DNA from: Rhabditoides inermis
Taxonomy: Eukaryota; Nematoda; Chromadorea; Rhabditida; Rhabditidae
Assembly: GCA_963966185.1 (NCBI GenBank)
Contig: CAWZYM010000114.1
Span: 667,501 to 731,500, forward strand
Direction of reading: 5' to 3'
DNA length: 64,000 bases
Below, in pieces: positions 46,382 to 58,909 of this stretch. The notes below the pieces were generated by a model. The model was not told the DNA's origin. It saw only the letters and a list, made by a program, of their open reading frames with translations, and ran no database searches. Within the stretch, counting starts at the first letter, position 1, and each line of letters begins with the position of its first letter. A program made the translations under genes and the position numbers.

Positions 46382-49300
46382 TCTCCCCTTTCTCTCTGTC
46401 TGCCTCTCTCCTTCTCGGTCTCTCTGCCCATGAAGGTGTCAATAAGAAACAGGCGTACAATGTTATTCCTAGGACGGCCGCATCGTCTCCATGACGTTCA
46501 CCAAGCAGGAGCAGGATCTCGACGGCAAGTGGTGCGTGGTTTACTCCTCCGAATATTCGGCATCCGGAATGCGTACCGTTTTATTCTAGGTACGACGACG
46601 AGGAGCAGCCGATGACGCTCAAGGCCGACTACATCATATCCGCCTTCGGATCCACGCTCATCGACGAGGACGGTGGGTTACGGTAGAAGTACTGTAGGTT
46701 ACTGTACTTCTCTTTCGTCTTTATCTAGATTGTACTTATGACTACTGTAGTTATCAGGTTACTGTATATACCGTACCCTTTCCAGTCGTCGAGGCTCTCT
46801 CGCCGATCAAGCTGAACAAGTGGGGAACGCCCGAGGTCGACAGGGCTACCCAGCAGTCCAGCGAGCCCTGGTAGGAAGTCTCTCTCTCTCTCTCTTCCCT
46901 CCCTCCCTCCCTATCTCTCTCTTTCTCTCTCTCTCCCTCTCTTTCTCTCCCCCTCCCTCCCTCCCTGACCCCTGACTCCCACCTCTCCAGGTGCTTCGTG
47001 GGAGGAGACATTGGTGGCGTCGCCGAGACCACCGTCGAGTCCGTCAACGACGGAAAGGTAAGTCGATCGATGAATCAATCAATCAATACCAATCAATATT
47101 CAGATCGCCGCCTGGTCGATGCACAAATACATCCAGTCCCTCCATGGAAAGGACGTCGGATCGTCTCCCAAGCTCCCCATGTTCTACACCCCCATCGACG
47201 AGGTGGGATTATTGATTGATTATTTATTTTTTCTTCTTCTTCCTTCGAAATACTTTGACAAATCTTCCAATTTATCTGCAATACATGTTTCTAGTTGTTA
47301 AATTAACTTATTGAACACTTCAAAAGATGCAGAGCCTCTCCGTTTTGCCGAAAGGAAGGTTCATCTTACATAAACACTACATGAAACGTATTGAGAATCA
47401 ATCGATAATGGTTGCCTCCGTTCCAGGTGGACATCTCGGTGGAGATGTGCGGCATCAAGTTCGAGAACCCCTACGGCCTCGCCTCGGCCCCGCCCACCAC
47501 TTCCGGTCAGTGGTGGTCCCTTGGACTTCTGAGAAATGTTGAAGGTCCCTCTTCGGACATGTTGAGAAGATAAGGTCCCTCTCTGGACATGTTGATTCGA
47601 TAGAAATGTTTTATGTTTCAGTAGTTGATCTATGGCAAAAATGGACCGCAAAGAATTGTTGCGAATAGTCATATTTGCTCTTACCGTTGACGTGAAACGT
47701 AGGATCCGCAAGGTGGATCCATAATCTGAAATAATAATAAGTTTACGATGCATAGGATAGGATGAAATAGTTTTTTTCAATCAAATCAAATCAAATCAAA
47801 TGTTTATTCGGAATCGCAAACATGGTTATGACATGTACAAAAACGAAATCACTCATAAGAACCTAAGATGGTCGAGGTTTTTGCGCCGAAGAGAAGATGC
47901 AGGTTCACTAATCGGACTCTTGCATTCCCAATCATAGAGGGCATTCGTCTTGTGAACCATACCATTGAACCAATATTGACGAAGATGTTGATAATCGATC
48001 GGTATTCATCGATAATCCAAATGCGCGGCAACTCCCGTATCCATCTCTGTACGGAAATGCGGGATGCAACCGACCGCAAAGAACGATATCCACTCCACAT
48101 AGTGCCAATAATGATCCAATCCTTGAACTAACGGCGCTGACTTCCTTGTTTTATGTTTGAGTAGTTGTTTGAGTTTTTTTTTGAAAAAAGACCGAGAATA
48201 ATTGCTGCGAATACTCACAGTTGCTCTTACAGTTGGAGTTGGCGTGAGATGTGGGTAGTGCGCATGGTGGATCCATAATGTGATCCTAAATCCTATATTA
48301 TCCTATATTATCCTAACATAGGATTATATTATTCTAAAATATTAAGTTTCTGGATTAGTTTATTTAAAAAAAAAAATACCGGATAATTGTTGCAACGCCT
48401 CAAACTCGCTCTTACAGTTGACATGAAACGTAGTGGGACATATATTTTTCTTTTATCAAAATTTGAAGAAAAAAACTTCAGGCCCGATGTGTCGTCGCGC
48501 GTTCGAGCAGGGCTGGGGATTCGTGCTCACCAAGACCTTCGGACTCGACAAGGTACGGTAGCTACCGTATCCGGAGTACTGTTACTGTACTTTGAATTTA
48601 GGACCTGGTCACCAACGTGTCGCCGCGTATCGTGCGCGGAGGCACCAGCGGACCCGTGTTTGGACCCAACCAGGTGAGCTGTTGATCAGCTGATCAAGCA
48701 GCTGATAAACTGATCGTTCAGCTGATCACTGATCACTGTTCAGGGCTCGTTCATGAACATCGAGCTGATCTCGGAGAAGTCGGCCAAGTACTGGGTGCAG
48801 TGCATCAAGGAGCTCAAGAAGTACGAGGGGGCGGGGCTAGAGTGGGTGGAGCTTATCGGGAGCCTTTTCAGGGACCACCCCACCAAGATCGTCATCGCCT
48901 CGATCATGTGCTCGTTCAACAAGGTACGGTAGCCGGGAGATACTGTAGGTAAGGATACTGTACTTTGAATTTTAGGAAGACTGGCTGGAGCTGGCCAAGC
49001 TTGCCGAGGAGGCCGGATCTGACGCGCTCGAGCTCAACCTCTCCTGTCCCCACGGAATGGGAGAGAAGGGTACGGTAGACGGGATTACTGTTGTTTGCCC
49101 AGGGTTACTGTACTTTGAGTTCAGGAATGGGACTGGCGTGCGGACAGGACCCGGTGCTGGTGAAGCAGATCTCCGAGTGGGTGCGATCGGCTGTCAAGGT
49201 ACGGTTGTACGGTAGCTAGGTTTACGGTAGATTACTGTAATTGTGAATTCAGATCCCGTTCTTCCCCAAGTGCACGCCGAACATCACCGATATCAGGACT

Positions 49301-49902
49301 ATCGCGAGGGCGGCTAAGGAGGTGAGGATAGAGAGAGAGAGAGAGAGAGAATGAGAGAGAGCAGACGGTCACACACTCTTTATTAGGGAGGCGCTGACGG
49401 AGTGACCGCCACCAACACTGTCTCTGGAATGGTGACAATGAAGGCCGATGGGACGTCGTGGCCCGCGATCGGAGTCGAGAAGAGGTGGGTGGGACTATAC
49501 TTACTAGTCTATGATAAGTAACTAGTATACTAACTAGTAAGGTCTAACTATGCTAACTAGTCGTAGAGAACCGAATCGATGCTTGGCAATATGACTTAAC
49601 CTTAGGTCCTTAGGTTTCATACCTCTAGTTAGTGGATAGAAGACAAGTGGAAGTAGAAGGCATGTTGGGAGACTCTGCATGCAACTCACAGCTGTCCGGA
49701 TGGGTTCACCTCACCGTTTCAGGACGACCTACGGCGGTGTGTCCGGTTCGGCGATCCGTCCGATCGCCCTGAAGGCAGTGTCGTCGATCGCCAACGACAT
49801 GCCCGGATTCCCCATCCTCGCCACCGGAGGAATCGAGTCGGCCGAGACCGGACTCGCATTCCTCAACGCTGGCGCCACCATCCTGCAGGTGGGGAGGGAC
49901 TC

Positions 49903-49941
<39 letters not shown>

Positions 49942-50290
49942 TTCTGTTTCTAGATCTGTTTTCTCTCTCCTTCTCTCTTTTTATTTCTATCTGGCCGGAG
50001 TACGGTTAAATTGGAAATATATGTTTTTTCCAGGTGTGCTCTGCTGTGCAGAACCAAGACTTCACTGTCGTGGATGACTACTGCACCGGACTGCGCGCGC
50101 TGCTCTACATGAAGGTACGGTAGGGGTACTGTACTTCCCGTTGGGTTACGGTAACATCAATTTGAAGTACTGTATGTACCTTTTATCTTCCAGGGCATCT
50201 CCGCTCTGAAGGAGTGGGACGGACAGTCGCCGCCGGTTGGAAAGCACCAGAAGGGCAAGCCGATCCTCATTCAGAACACCGTGGGTGGTC

Positions 50291-50325
<35 letters not shown>

Positions 50326-50347
50326 CCCTCTCCCTCTCCCTCGTTCC

Positions 50348-50388
<41 letters not shown>

Positions 50389-51421
50389 CCTTTTCCTCTT
50401 CCAGAAGCTTCCGAACTTTGGCAAGTACCGCGACGAGCGCGCCAAGCGCGAGAAGGAGATGATCCTCAAGCAGGTACAGTATCCCACAATACAGTACCCC
50501 AATGAATTCGCCTCAGGACCTGCTCACCACCGAGGGCGTGCAGTTCGCCACCCGGCCCGACAACTCGCCCGACATGCCCGTGCCGTCCGTCAACGTGGGT
50601 GGTCTGCAGCTGATCGATCAGCTGATTGATCAGCCGATCAGTGACGTCATTTCAGGAGGTGGTGGGCAATGCTCTGTCGCGCATCGGCCCCTATGTCACC
50701 CTGGACAACCAGCAGCAGAAGGTCGCTCTTATTGATGATGTGAGTTTCTTTTACATCAATTGTTGTAATCAAAAAAGAGAGAATCTTGATTTTGAGTCCT
50801 TTTTTCTCCAAGCTGACATTCTCATTTCACTTTTGGTTAGATTTGATACGTTTCAGCTGTTATATAGATGTAGGTAGAGGTTGTGTGAGGCAATACGAGA
50901 ACACATCGAGGTTGAGATTGAGAAACAACCGTAACCTAACACGTCTTGCAGGATCTGTGCATCAACTGTGGCAAGTGCTACATGACCTGCAACGATTCCG
51001 GATACCAGGTGAGTGGCAATCGATAAATCGATAAAACTCGATAAATCGATAATTTTAATTAGAAATACTTCTACTGTTGGCAGTAATATTCAATGCACGA
51101 ATCGATATTCAATCAATAAATCGTTAATTAATCAATATAGGCGATCCGCTTCGACCACGAGACGCACATGCCGCACGTGGTGGAGGACGACTGCACCGGA
51201 TGCACCCTCTGCTACAGGTAAGTAAACAAGTAAACAAGTAAGTAAACAACCAAACAAATAAACAAATAAGTAAACAAGTAAACAAACACGTTCAGCGTGT
51301 GTCCGATTCCGGAGTGTATCGATATGGTGCCGAGGAAGGGCGCGTGGAAGGTGAGTCATCGCTCTTATCTTTTCCTGATTGGTTCACATTGTACTCTGGT
51401 CACTACCTGCTAGACTGAGCA

Positions 51422-51457
<36 letters not shown>

Positions 51458-51663
51458 GATCTTGCTTCCATCTTTCCTTGTCTAGCTATTTGATAACTGG
51501 ATTTGTAAGTACCGTAGTACTACCTTAACACACATACTTTACAGTTTATACAAGTTCCATTTTCTAGGCTCCGAAGCGCGGTATCGTGCCTGATTTCGAG
51601 CCCGGTACTCCCGAAGTTGTCAAGGTGAACGCTAAGGGAAAGGTCGTCCTCAACCCCAACTAG
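40737..51663 (+). CDS. dpyd-1: Dihydropyrimidine dehydrogenase (39 exons, 1046 aa)
   Basis: NADPH-dependent reduction of uracil and thymine, the first and rate-limiting step of pyrimidine breakdown, cytosolic. First exon 40737-40781, last 51568-51663. Spliced length is 3141 nt. The N-terminal Fe-S region has [11 protein letters not shown] (Cys 89, 94, 98) and [17 protein letters not shown]. The FAD/NADPH module follows ([31 protein letters not shown]). Next is the dihydroorotate dehydrogenase-like barrel ([37 protein letters not shown] with the catalytic Cys at about 689, [10 protein letters not shown]). The C-terminal ferredoxin domain has [11 protein letters not shown] (from about 955) and [12 protein letters not shown] (from about 989). 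Length fits the animal enzymes. Some exons in order: 41803-41919, 42021-42122, 42813-42890, 42968-43062, 43210-43276, 43484-43561, 44248-44360, 45198-45279, 48482-48552, 48602-48673, 49723-49888, 50952-51008. AATAAA is at 51905. Introns are rich in repeats. Confidence 0.97.
42891..42967 (+). repeat. 77-nt intron containing a tRNA 3'-half-like segment
   Basis: This dihydropyrimidine dehydrogenase intron contains GGCGATCAGGGTTCGATCCC followed by CGCGGGTGACGC, which looks like a T-arm and 3' side of a tRNA or SINE head, just before the TTTTTGCAG acceptor. Confidence 0.5.
43286..43352. repeat. (CT)n microsatellite near a 5' splice site
   Basis: The CT run begins about 8 nt after the donor of exon 43210-43276. 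Confidence 0.95.
43569..43645. repeat. (GA)n microsatellite near a 5' splice site
   Basis: The GA run begins 8 nt after the donor of exon 43484-43561. A second GA/CAGA block is at 44132-44220. Confidence 0.95.
44400..44759 (-). mobile_element. tRNA-derived SINE, copy 1 (about 360 bp)
   Basis: Read on the minus strand the element begins GGGTTGGCCAAGTGGATAGC (A-box), has GGTTCGATTCCCC (B-box) about 50 nt in, and continues into a unique body ending near TTGTTTATCAG on the plus strand. About 95% identical to the copy at 59851-60215, including the tRNA-like head. It lies in a dihydropyrimidine dehydrogenase intron, antisense to the gene. Two full-length copies in one window make it a real family. 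Confidence 0.85.
44805..44842 (+). pseudogene. Duplicated 3' end of dihydropyrimidine dehydrogenase exon 8
   Basis: AACGAGTACATTGGAGGACT plus a GTGAG donor repeats the end of exon 44248-44360 (AACGAGTACATCGGAGGACT then GTGGG), with an extra A upstream that breaks the frame. It lies inside the following intron, just past the SINE. Vestigial, not part of the predicted message. Confidence 0.75.
46340..46412. repeat. (CT)n microsatellite next to a 5' splice site
   Basis: The CT run begins 4 nt after the donor of exon 46267-46335. Confidence 0.9.
47778..48135 (-). mobile_element. Truncated non-LTR retroelement 3' end with (TTTGA)n tail
   Basis: On the minus strand a body of about 330 bp ends in CCGAATAAACATTTGATTTG and further TTTGA units. 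The tail is like those at 33785 and 35596. It lies in a 976-nt dihydropyrimidine dehydrogenase intron. Coding capacity is lost. Confidence 0.4.
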
Positions 51664-53043
51664 ACGCAGAGTTCAAACCTCCCGCCCCGGCCCTGAATCA
51701 GTACGCGCGCGTATTTTGAACGCTAGTTTCTTTTCCCATTTTGATGTTCCCGCCATTTTTGTGATGCCTTTTAGATTCACTTCTAGCTGATTCTAGGGTT
51801 TGGTAGATGGTAAAACGATTGTGTAAAATACGACACATAGATTCGCAGCAACACCACTTTTTTATATTCGACATTCTCTATAAATTTTGTTATGTGTTTT
51901 TTTGAATAAACTATTTTATGATTTTTTGGCGTCCTTGATATAATATGCCACAGTAATTGAAGTTCAAACAACAGAGAATGGAGTTGAGGAAAGGAGGTGC
52001 TTAGCAATTCCTTTTTTCTGTAAGAATCTATTCGGGCGTAACGAAACTTTCTGCGCCTATGATTGCATAAGAAAAGTAATCGCCGAATCGTTGCCATTTC
52101 TGTTTCATTTCCTTTCGAATGTCATATGATCTGATGAATAATACTGATAACTGATATCTTTTAATGTTTGGCGCCTGCGGAATCTAAAACTCTGAAATAG
52201 CTGAAATTTCTCACGTCTCTCTCTCTCTCTCTCTCTCTCTTCTGATAAACAGGGAAACATAATGACCCGGAGAGAGAGATGGAAAGATAGTTTGAAACAT
52301 AATTCGTAATGTTTTTGTGGAAAAAAACATTACGAATTATGTTTGTCATGAACTCACAACCGTAATCTAAACCGTGCCAGAATCGGGAAGTCGATTGTGA
52401 TCAATAATTTGCATGTATATGTGTAATCTGGTTCAACTTGGATACTTAGGACAACATGCAGTTTTGCAAAGTGCACTCAATGAGAAGATGCACAGCTTGT
52501 TACTTATCTGCAATTGAGCAGTATTCTTTTGTGAACAATTTTTTTCACTGCCGGTTTCTCTTCGGACGGTCACGTCATCTCACACACAAAAAACCAGAAG
52601 CCAATAATGGTAATAAGCCGCTATGGACAGAGAGATTAAATTATTCTAGCAAACGAGTGTTAACGCCTTTCCTATTACTTCCTAGGTCGAAACAGTCACA
52701 TTCCTGTCATATCCAGCAAACCTAGACGTATTACGGCTATAAGTCATAACTTGAATCTTGTGTCATTGTAAGACAAGGTTGTTTTGATGATTGTGCAAAA
52801 ATTCTCACATAACTCATATTTATGGTTGATTTGTTATTTGATGTAATTTCTTCGAAAAGCAGTCTCGATCGCGTCTTGCGGCCAAAACACAAGAGATAAC
52901 CGAGATTTTATGCGATTCGTTCTAGCGGCCTTTTCTTTGCAGCTGTCAGTTTCTGTGAATAGTCTAGTAGTAGCCATTCTACATACTTCACTCAAAAACA
53001 AAATAACGATATATATATCTCCGATAGAGACGGAGAGCGGATT

Positions 53044-53083
<40 letters not shown>

Positions 53084-53907
53084 CGCCGCTTGCCGGAGAC
53101 AGTCACGCAAAAACTTTAACGACAATTTTATCAGAGAGGTGCGAGCGCGACGCATATTCGACCATTAATGAGCCTCGATCAATCTATAGTATTCTGATCT
53201 TGGGGAGAGAGAGATGGCCCGTTATTACGTTTGCACTTTCCCTACGCGCCGTCTTTACCGTGGAATTATTGCGATTCTTGTAATCTTGTATTTTTCCATA
53301 ATGAAATTTTTAACTATCATATCTCTTTCGGAATTTATCAAATATACTGTTGAACGGAAATTTTCTGCAAAATGTTTCACGAACGTTCCTTGTCCGCTCA
53401 TCCATAAGAAATAAAAGGTTCTGATTCTTGTAATAAGAAGATAACTTCATTTTTAAAACAATTCCATTTGTCGGCAGTGTTGGCAATTCATCATTGAAAG
53501 AGGGTTTTTACTCTGCTTTCAACACTCTCGCCTCTTGCATCCATACTGGATTAGAGACTTATAGACCTACGTCGTTTTCAGATTTCTAGACTCTAGCACA
53601 GAATTTCGGATTTTCCATATTCTCATATTCTCATATATTGTTATAGCGTAAAGGTACAACATGTGCTTGCATTGTCCCATGCATACTATCGAACTTTGTT
53701 ATACTCACTCACAGTATGTTAATATGGTTTACCCCCTCTCTTCTTATCGAAAAACCTGTACTTATGCAGTTTATTTAAAAAAAAAACATGAAAAAGTTGA
53801 TGCATTTGAGAAAAAAAACATTAGTTGATGTTGTACCTGTTGAACACATTGTTGTCCGCTATCGTGCTTGTCCGGGGAATTCAAACTTCCAATGTTTGTT
53901 TTCAGGG
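51664..53907. other. Intergenic region between dihydropyrimidine dehydrogenase and the Na+/H+ exchanger
   Basis: AATAAA at 51905-51910 closes the upstream gene. The rest has no convincing exon chain. It contains a CT run (52217-52240), a perfect hairpin (52295-52344) and a GA run (53048-53078). A 66-codon open frame at 53214 has no splice or codon-use support. Confidence 0.55.
52295..52344. repeat. Perfect 22-bp hairpin with 6-nt loop
   Basis: AAACATAATTCGTAATGTTT and two more T form the left stem. The exact reverse complement follows after the loop GTGGAA. Confidence 0.9.
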
Positions 53908-55149
53908 ATGCGGTTACCCATCCTGCTACTTGTCTCTGTGGCGGTGGTAGTGGCCTCTGCGGTCGGCGATTCGAAAGACAACAGCACCGACACCGAGTCT
54001 CTCCTTGACCCGACTGAACCGATCAGGTATGCTGCAGTTCTTTCAGAATTATTTCACGATCCGTAATTACTTACTTTATAATATACTTCATAATATACCA
54101 CTACACAGTTAGTACTGCGAAACTGAGCACTATTGCATCATTTACAAGTCCACACACCTGCCACAATCACTCTATTTATAATGTTATGTTATGGTGTCTT
54201 GTGTTTTTCTATATCGTAAATTTTTAGATCGATGGGCATAATTCCGTCATGTAGCATGACGGGTGATATGTATTGTAGCACAAAATCCGGCTGAATGAGC
54301 ACACTATTGAAACGCTTATTTTGACATGATCACACAAACGTTTCATGAAACAAAAATGTTGTTGCATTTTTTTCAGATCGGCTGGTATAGTGTCGACACT
54401 GCGACACCTGGTGAAATCGACGATGAAACCGCATGAAGCGAGTGGAAACGGGAGTGAGGTGGGAACGGGCCCACTCGGGCCCACACCGGGGCCACACTTT
54501 TGCTGTTCCATGTCCATGTGGCGAGTAGTGTACCTACAATACATACTAGTTTCCAGGAAAGTATGTAGAATCCGCGTCTATTGACTAATTTCCTCACAGA
54601 ACACACTGTTATGTATGTACCTGTAAAAATCGAATTTAGTCGGACTCGCAAAAGTGATAATATTGTTATTATAATAAGTTACTATGAATTATTAGCAGGA
54701 AGTAGAAACCGGGTCTCCAGGTTAAAATCCCGGATCCTACTTCTTTCTGGCCGTATGAGTGTGATAAAATCTCAACTAGCTGATCTGTTAAGTATCGAAA
54801 ACAACACAGAAGTCGATAAGTATACACTAATGCATTAGCTAGTAGAAACAAAAAAAAATACTTTTTTGCAAGTAGTAAAATACGCCCAACTTTTATGAGT
54901 GAAAACAGGAATATGAACTTAAATTTTTTTTCGATTTCCCACCACCTCCACGAACTTATCGATTCATGATTTTCATGAATGAAAATCAATAACTTGTCGA
55001 TTTTGAAATATCGATTAATCGATTGCTCCAGCACCGCCCGCACGAACCGCACGGCATCCACGTGGCGTCGTTCAAGTTCGACTACGTGAAGGCGCCGCTG
55101 GTGCTCACCATGTTCATCGTCGTCATCGGACTGTTCAAGCTGTGTGGGT

Positions 55150-55200
<51 letters not shown>

Positions 55201-55572
55201 TCCCCTCTCTCTCTCTTCATCACTTTCTGTATGTATGTACACATGTTTGTTTCTCTCTCTCTTCCTTTTTCTACTTGGAAGAAAATAGTGCAGTGTCTAT
55301 AATTCTATAATGGAGTAGGTAAAATAGCGATTGGAAAAAATGACATGAAATATATTGAGTTCTAAATGCGTGATTATGTCGACGGTGAAACGTAGTCAGT
55401 GATTTAAATTAAAATGACGAATTCCGGAAAACATTACGTTTCACGCTACACGTAAATTCGGCAGCATTAGCTACATCTAATTGAGTTGCAACCATGCTTT
55501 CGAATCTTTCCTATCTTTCCAAACCACAAACAACACTGAAAACTAATTGTACACGTGTGTGTAAGGGTGAGT

Positions 55573-55612
<40 letters not shown>

Positions 55613-56809
55613 CAAGGTGTGTTTGCAGTCTACCACCACACCCGCTACCTACAGAAGATCATGCCCGAGTCGTGCTGTCTCATCATTGTCGGAGCCGGAC
55701 TAGGATTCTTCTTCCTGTGAGTCAAGCCCCTCTCCTTGTGTCCTATTCCTTTTGATTTTTTTTGTATAACGCGCGTCTACACTAAGGCAACCAGAAAGTC
55801 CGGTTGTCTCTTTCAGTGTCTCTCCCTCCCCTCTTTCCACGGTTATACAGACCGAACGAGAGTGATAGAAACGAGAGCCGTGCATGATATCCGCAATCCG
55901 CGCGCTGCGGCGGTTGGGGATTGTACAGCAGTGTTGTCGAGTGACAGACATGACCAGTATGATTTCATGTTCACAATGTTTCAGCTACGACAAGACTCAC
56001 GAAACGGTCAAGTTCCTCGAGTTCGACTCGCGCACTTTCTTCTTCTACCTACTTCCGCCGTGAGTTTCTCAAAATCCAATAAATCGATAACTCGATATTC
56101 AGGATCATCCTGGAGTCGGCCTACTCACTAAAGGATCGCGCATTCATCGACAACATCGGAACGATCATACTGTACGCAGTCGTGGTGAGTATAAGACCGC
56201 TTTGAAAGCCATTTTGTGTGTTGATATGCCTTTGAAAATATTAAACAATCTGGATGAAAAGTAAATGAGAACAGAAAGCAACAATATCAACACAAACTTT
56301 ATCACAACTCACAACTCTCATGCTCATCGTTTGGTTCATGGTTTACAAGACTGGTTCACGATTGGTTCATGACTGGTTCTCGCCTCTGGTTCCCGCGACT
56401 GGTTCACGACTGGTTCGCATGATTTACTCGCTTTCTTCTTCTCCCTCCGTGATGACTTGTTCACATCGACGAAATGTTGTAGACGCGTGGTGGAAGGGGG
56501 TTGTGCCTGTATTAAACAAGCACCATGCCTATTGACTTCGTATAAAATGTCAAGGTGAATCAACGCCAACGACAACAACAACAACAACAGTGGTGTGCTG
56601 ATCACTTGCAATCCATGTCAGTTTTTGTCGCCATCTGTCGCTAACGCGACATGTCAGTTTTTCAGTTCAGAGCGTGTCACTTTCAAATACGTGTCAAAAG
56701 TAGTATAAGGGGTAGTTGGGATCGCGGTGTTCGAATGTGGGGTCGTCATGAACTCCACAACGCCGCGTCAACCCACTCGGATAGTCGCACTTGTCCAGAC
56801 CCGCACACT

Positions 56810-56863
<54 letters not shown>

Positions 56864-57575
56864 CCTCCCTCTCACACCTTGACATACACGGCCCCTCCCT
56901 TCATCACCGTCCATGCCTCTGCTAGCTTGACCCTGGCGAGTGCCTTCTCCTTCCGCCTCTTCTCTCTCCGCACTTCTTTCGGATCCGCTCGTCTCCTCAC
57001 TGGTAGTCGAGGTCGACTCTCCGGAAAGCAACTAAAGGAAGGTATAGTAGGCGTAGCAATACATTCACGTTTCCATCGCCCTTCGTTCTTCGTACACGTC
57101 CAGCTCTTGTTTCGTTTTGAAGCGCTGAAATGGACCTCTTGCATAGTGACGCTACAGACCATTTAACAAACCAGGATAAACAACTACACTGTGAGGTGCA
57201 AAATCATCAGTTGTTGGCACTTCGTAACACGATTCAGACAATAAAAATAACTGAGCGGCTTCAAAAATATACATTTTCGAATTAATTGCCACGATTCCGT
57301 TGTCCTAATAGCTTAACTAGATGGGGGCGAGCGCGGTTTCGCCAAAAGCTGGATCCGGGCGCTAATGTTTTTTTTTGGAGCACGAGCTCTTTCGCACCTT
57401 GACGGATTGCGCGTCGCAGTCGTACGCCACGTGCGGCCACTCTTTGCAACCGGTGTGGCGGTTGGTGTGGCACAGAGGATGCTCACAGACAGCCTCCCGC
57501 GAGGAGCGCGGCGGAGGGGGCGACGGCTTACCGCAGTAGGCAAGACTGAGGGGCACGAGCAACTGCAAGAGGGGG

Positions 57576-57635
<60 letters not shown>

Positions 57636-58865
57636 GGGGATAGAGGAAGGGAGAGAGAGAGGGAGAGAGAGAGAGAGGGAGAGAGAGAGAGAGAGGGAGA
57701 GAGGGGGATAGAGGAAGGGAGAGAGAGAGGGAGAGAGAGAAAGAGATAGAGAGCGAGGGAGGGAGGAGGTATACCTGCAACAGCACTGCCAGCTGCCACA
57801 ACAGCGCATCCGCCATCGCACCGCACGCGGCGAAAGGAGAGATGGGATTGACTCACACCTGGTCGTCGATGAGTCATTGCACCATAAAGCATAAAGCATA
57901 AAGTGATGAAGTGATGAAGTGATACCATAACGACTCGGTTGTGGTCTTTCACAACTTATTCGAAACACACCGTTAGGGTTGAGTTTTGAGGACACCGACT
58001 TTGAGTTTCGCTGACGTGAAGAACAGTATATTCGAAAATGTAGAGTATTAAAAAACACATTAGAAATGTGACCCGATGACATTGCAGGGCACCGTCATCA
58101 ACATTATTCTGATCGGCGGGCCGCTGATCGGCGTGAGCCGGCTCGGATGGATCAACGGGTTCGAGGTGGGTCGTAGCGAAAACCACCTAACTATCTACTC
58201 TTCAAAACTATCGTAATATCATTGCAACTCCCGAAAAAAGCTCATGAAGCTAGATAACTTCATTTTTGAGATTAAAAAAACAACAACATGAGTTTAAAAT
58301 AAAGCAAATGATTGTTGTGTGTTTCTAGGTTGATCCCTTGGACTGTCTCATCTTCGCCTCACTCATCGCAGCAGTCGACCCTGTGGCGGTAGGATTATCG
58401 ATTATCGATTTATCGAATATTTATAATTGATTTTATACAAATAGTTCGCGATTAATCGAATATTGATCATTGATTGTATACAAATAGTTATCGATTTATA
58501 CAGGTCCTGGCAATCTTCCAAGAGGTTGGCGTGAACAAGATGCTCTATTTCATGGTGTTCGGAGAGTCGTTGCTCAACGGTGAGAAAATCGATATTCGAT
58601 TAATCAATAATCAATTGATATACACAGATGCTGTCACCGTGGTCTGCTACAACCTGGTGATTGAGTTCAAAGAACTGCCGAATATCAGTATCACCGACGT
58701 AAGTGAATCAATCGATAGTCAATCAATAATCAATCGATATGGTAGTGCTTCCTCGGTCTGGCTGCGTTCCTGTGCGTCTCGCTGGGTGGTCTGACGATTG
58801 GACTGATCTGTGGAGTGATAACATCACTGGTCACCAAGTACACCCAGCATGTGAGAAGTGAGTTG

Positions 58866-58909
<44 letters not shown>

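Noticed and set aside
53214..53414. 66-codon plus-strand frame with a hydrophobic middle before the exchanger gene
   Set aside because: No splice sites, promoter or codon bias; AT-rich hydrophobic frames of this size are common by chance.
57313..58082. Long minus-strand frames of 167-196 codons with Ser-Leu repeats
   Set aside because: They read through the purine/pyrimidine repeat intron. Only the spliced five-exon model of the nested gene makes sense.
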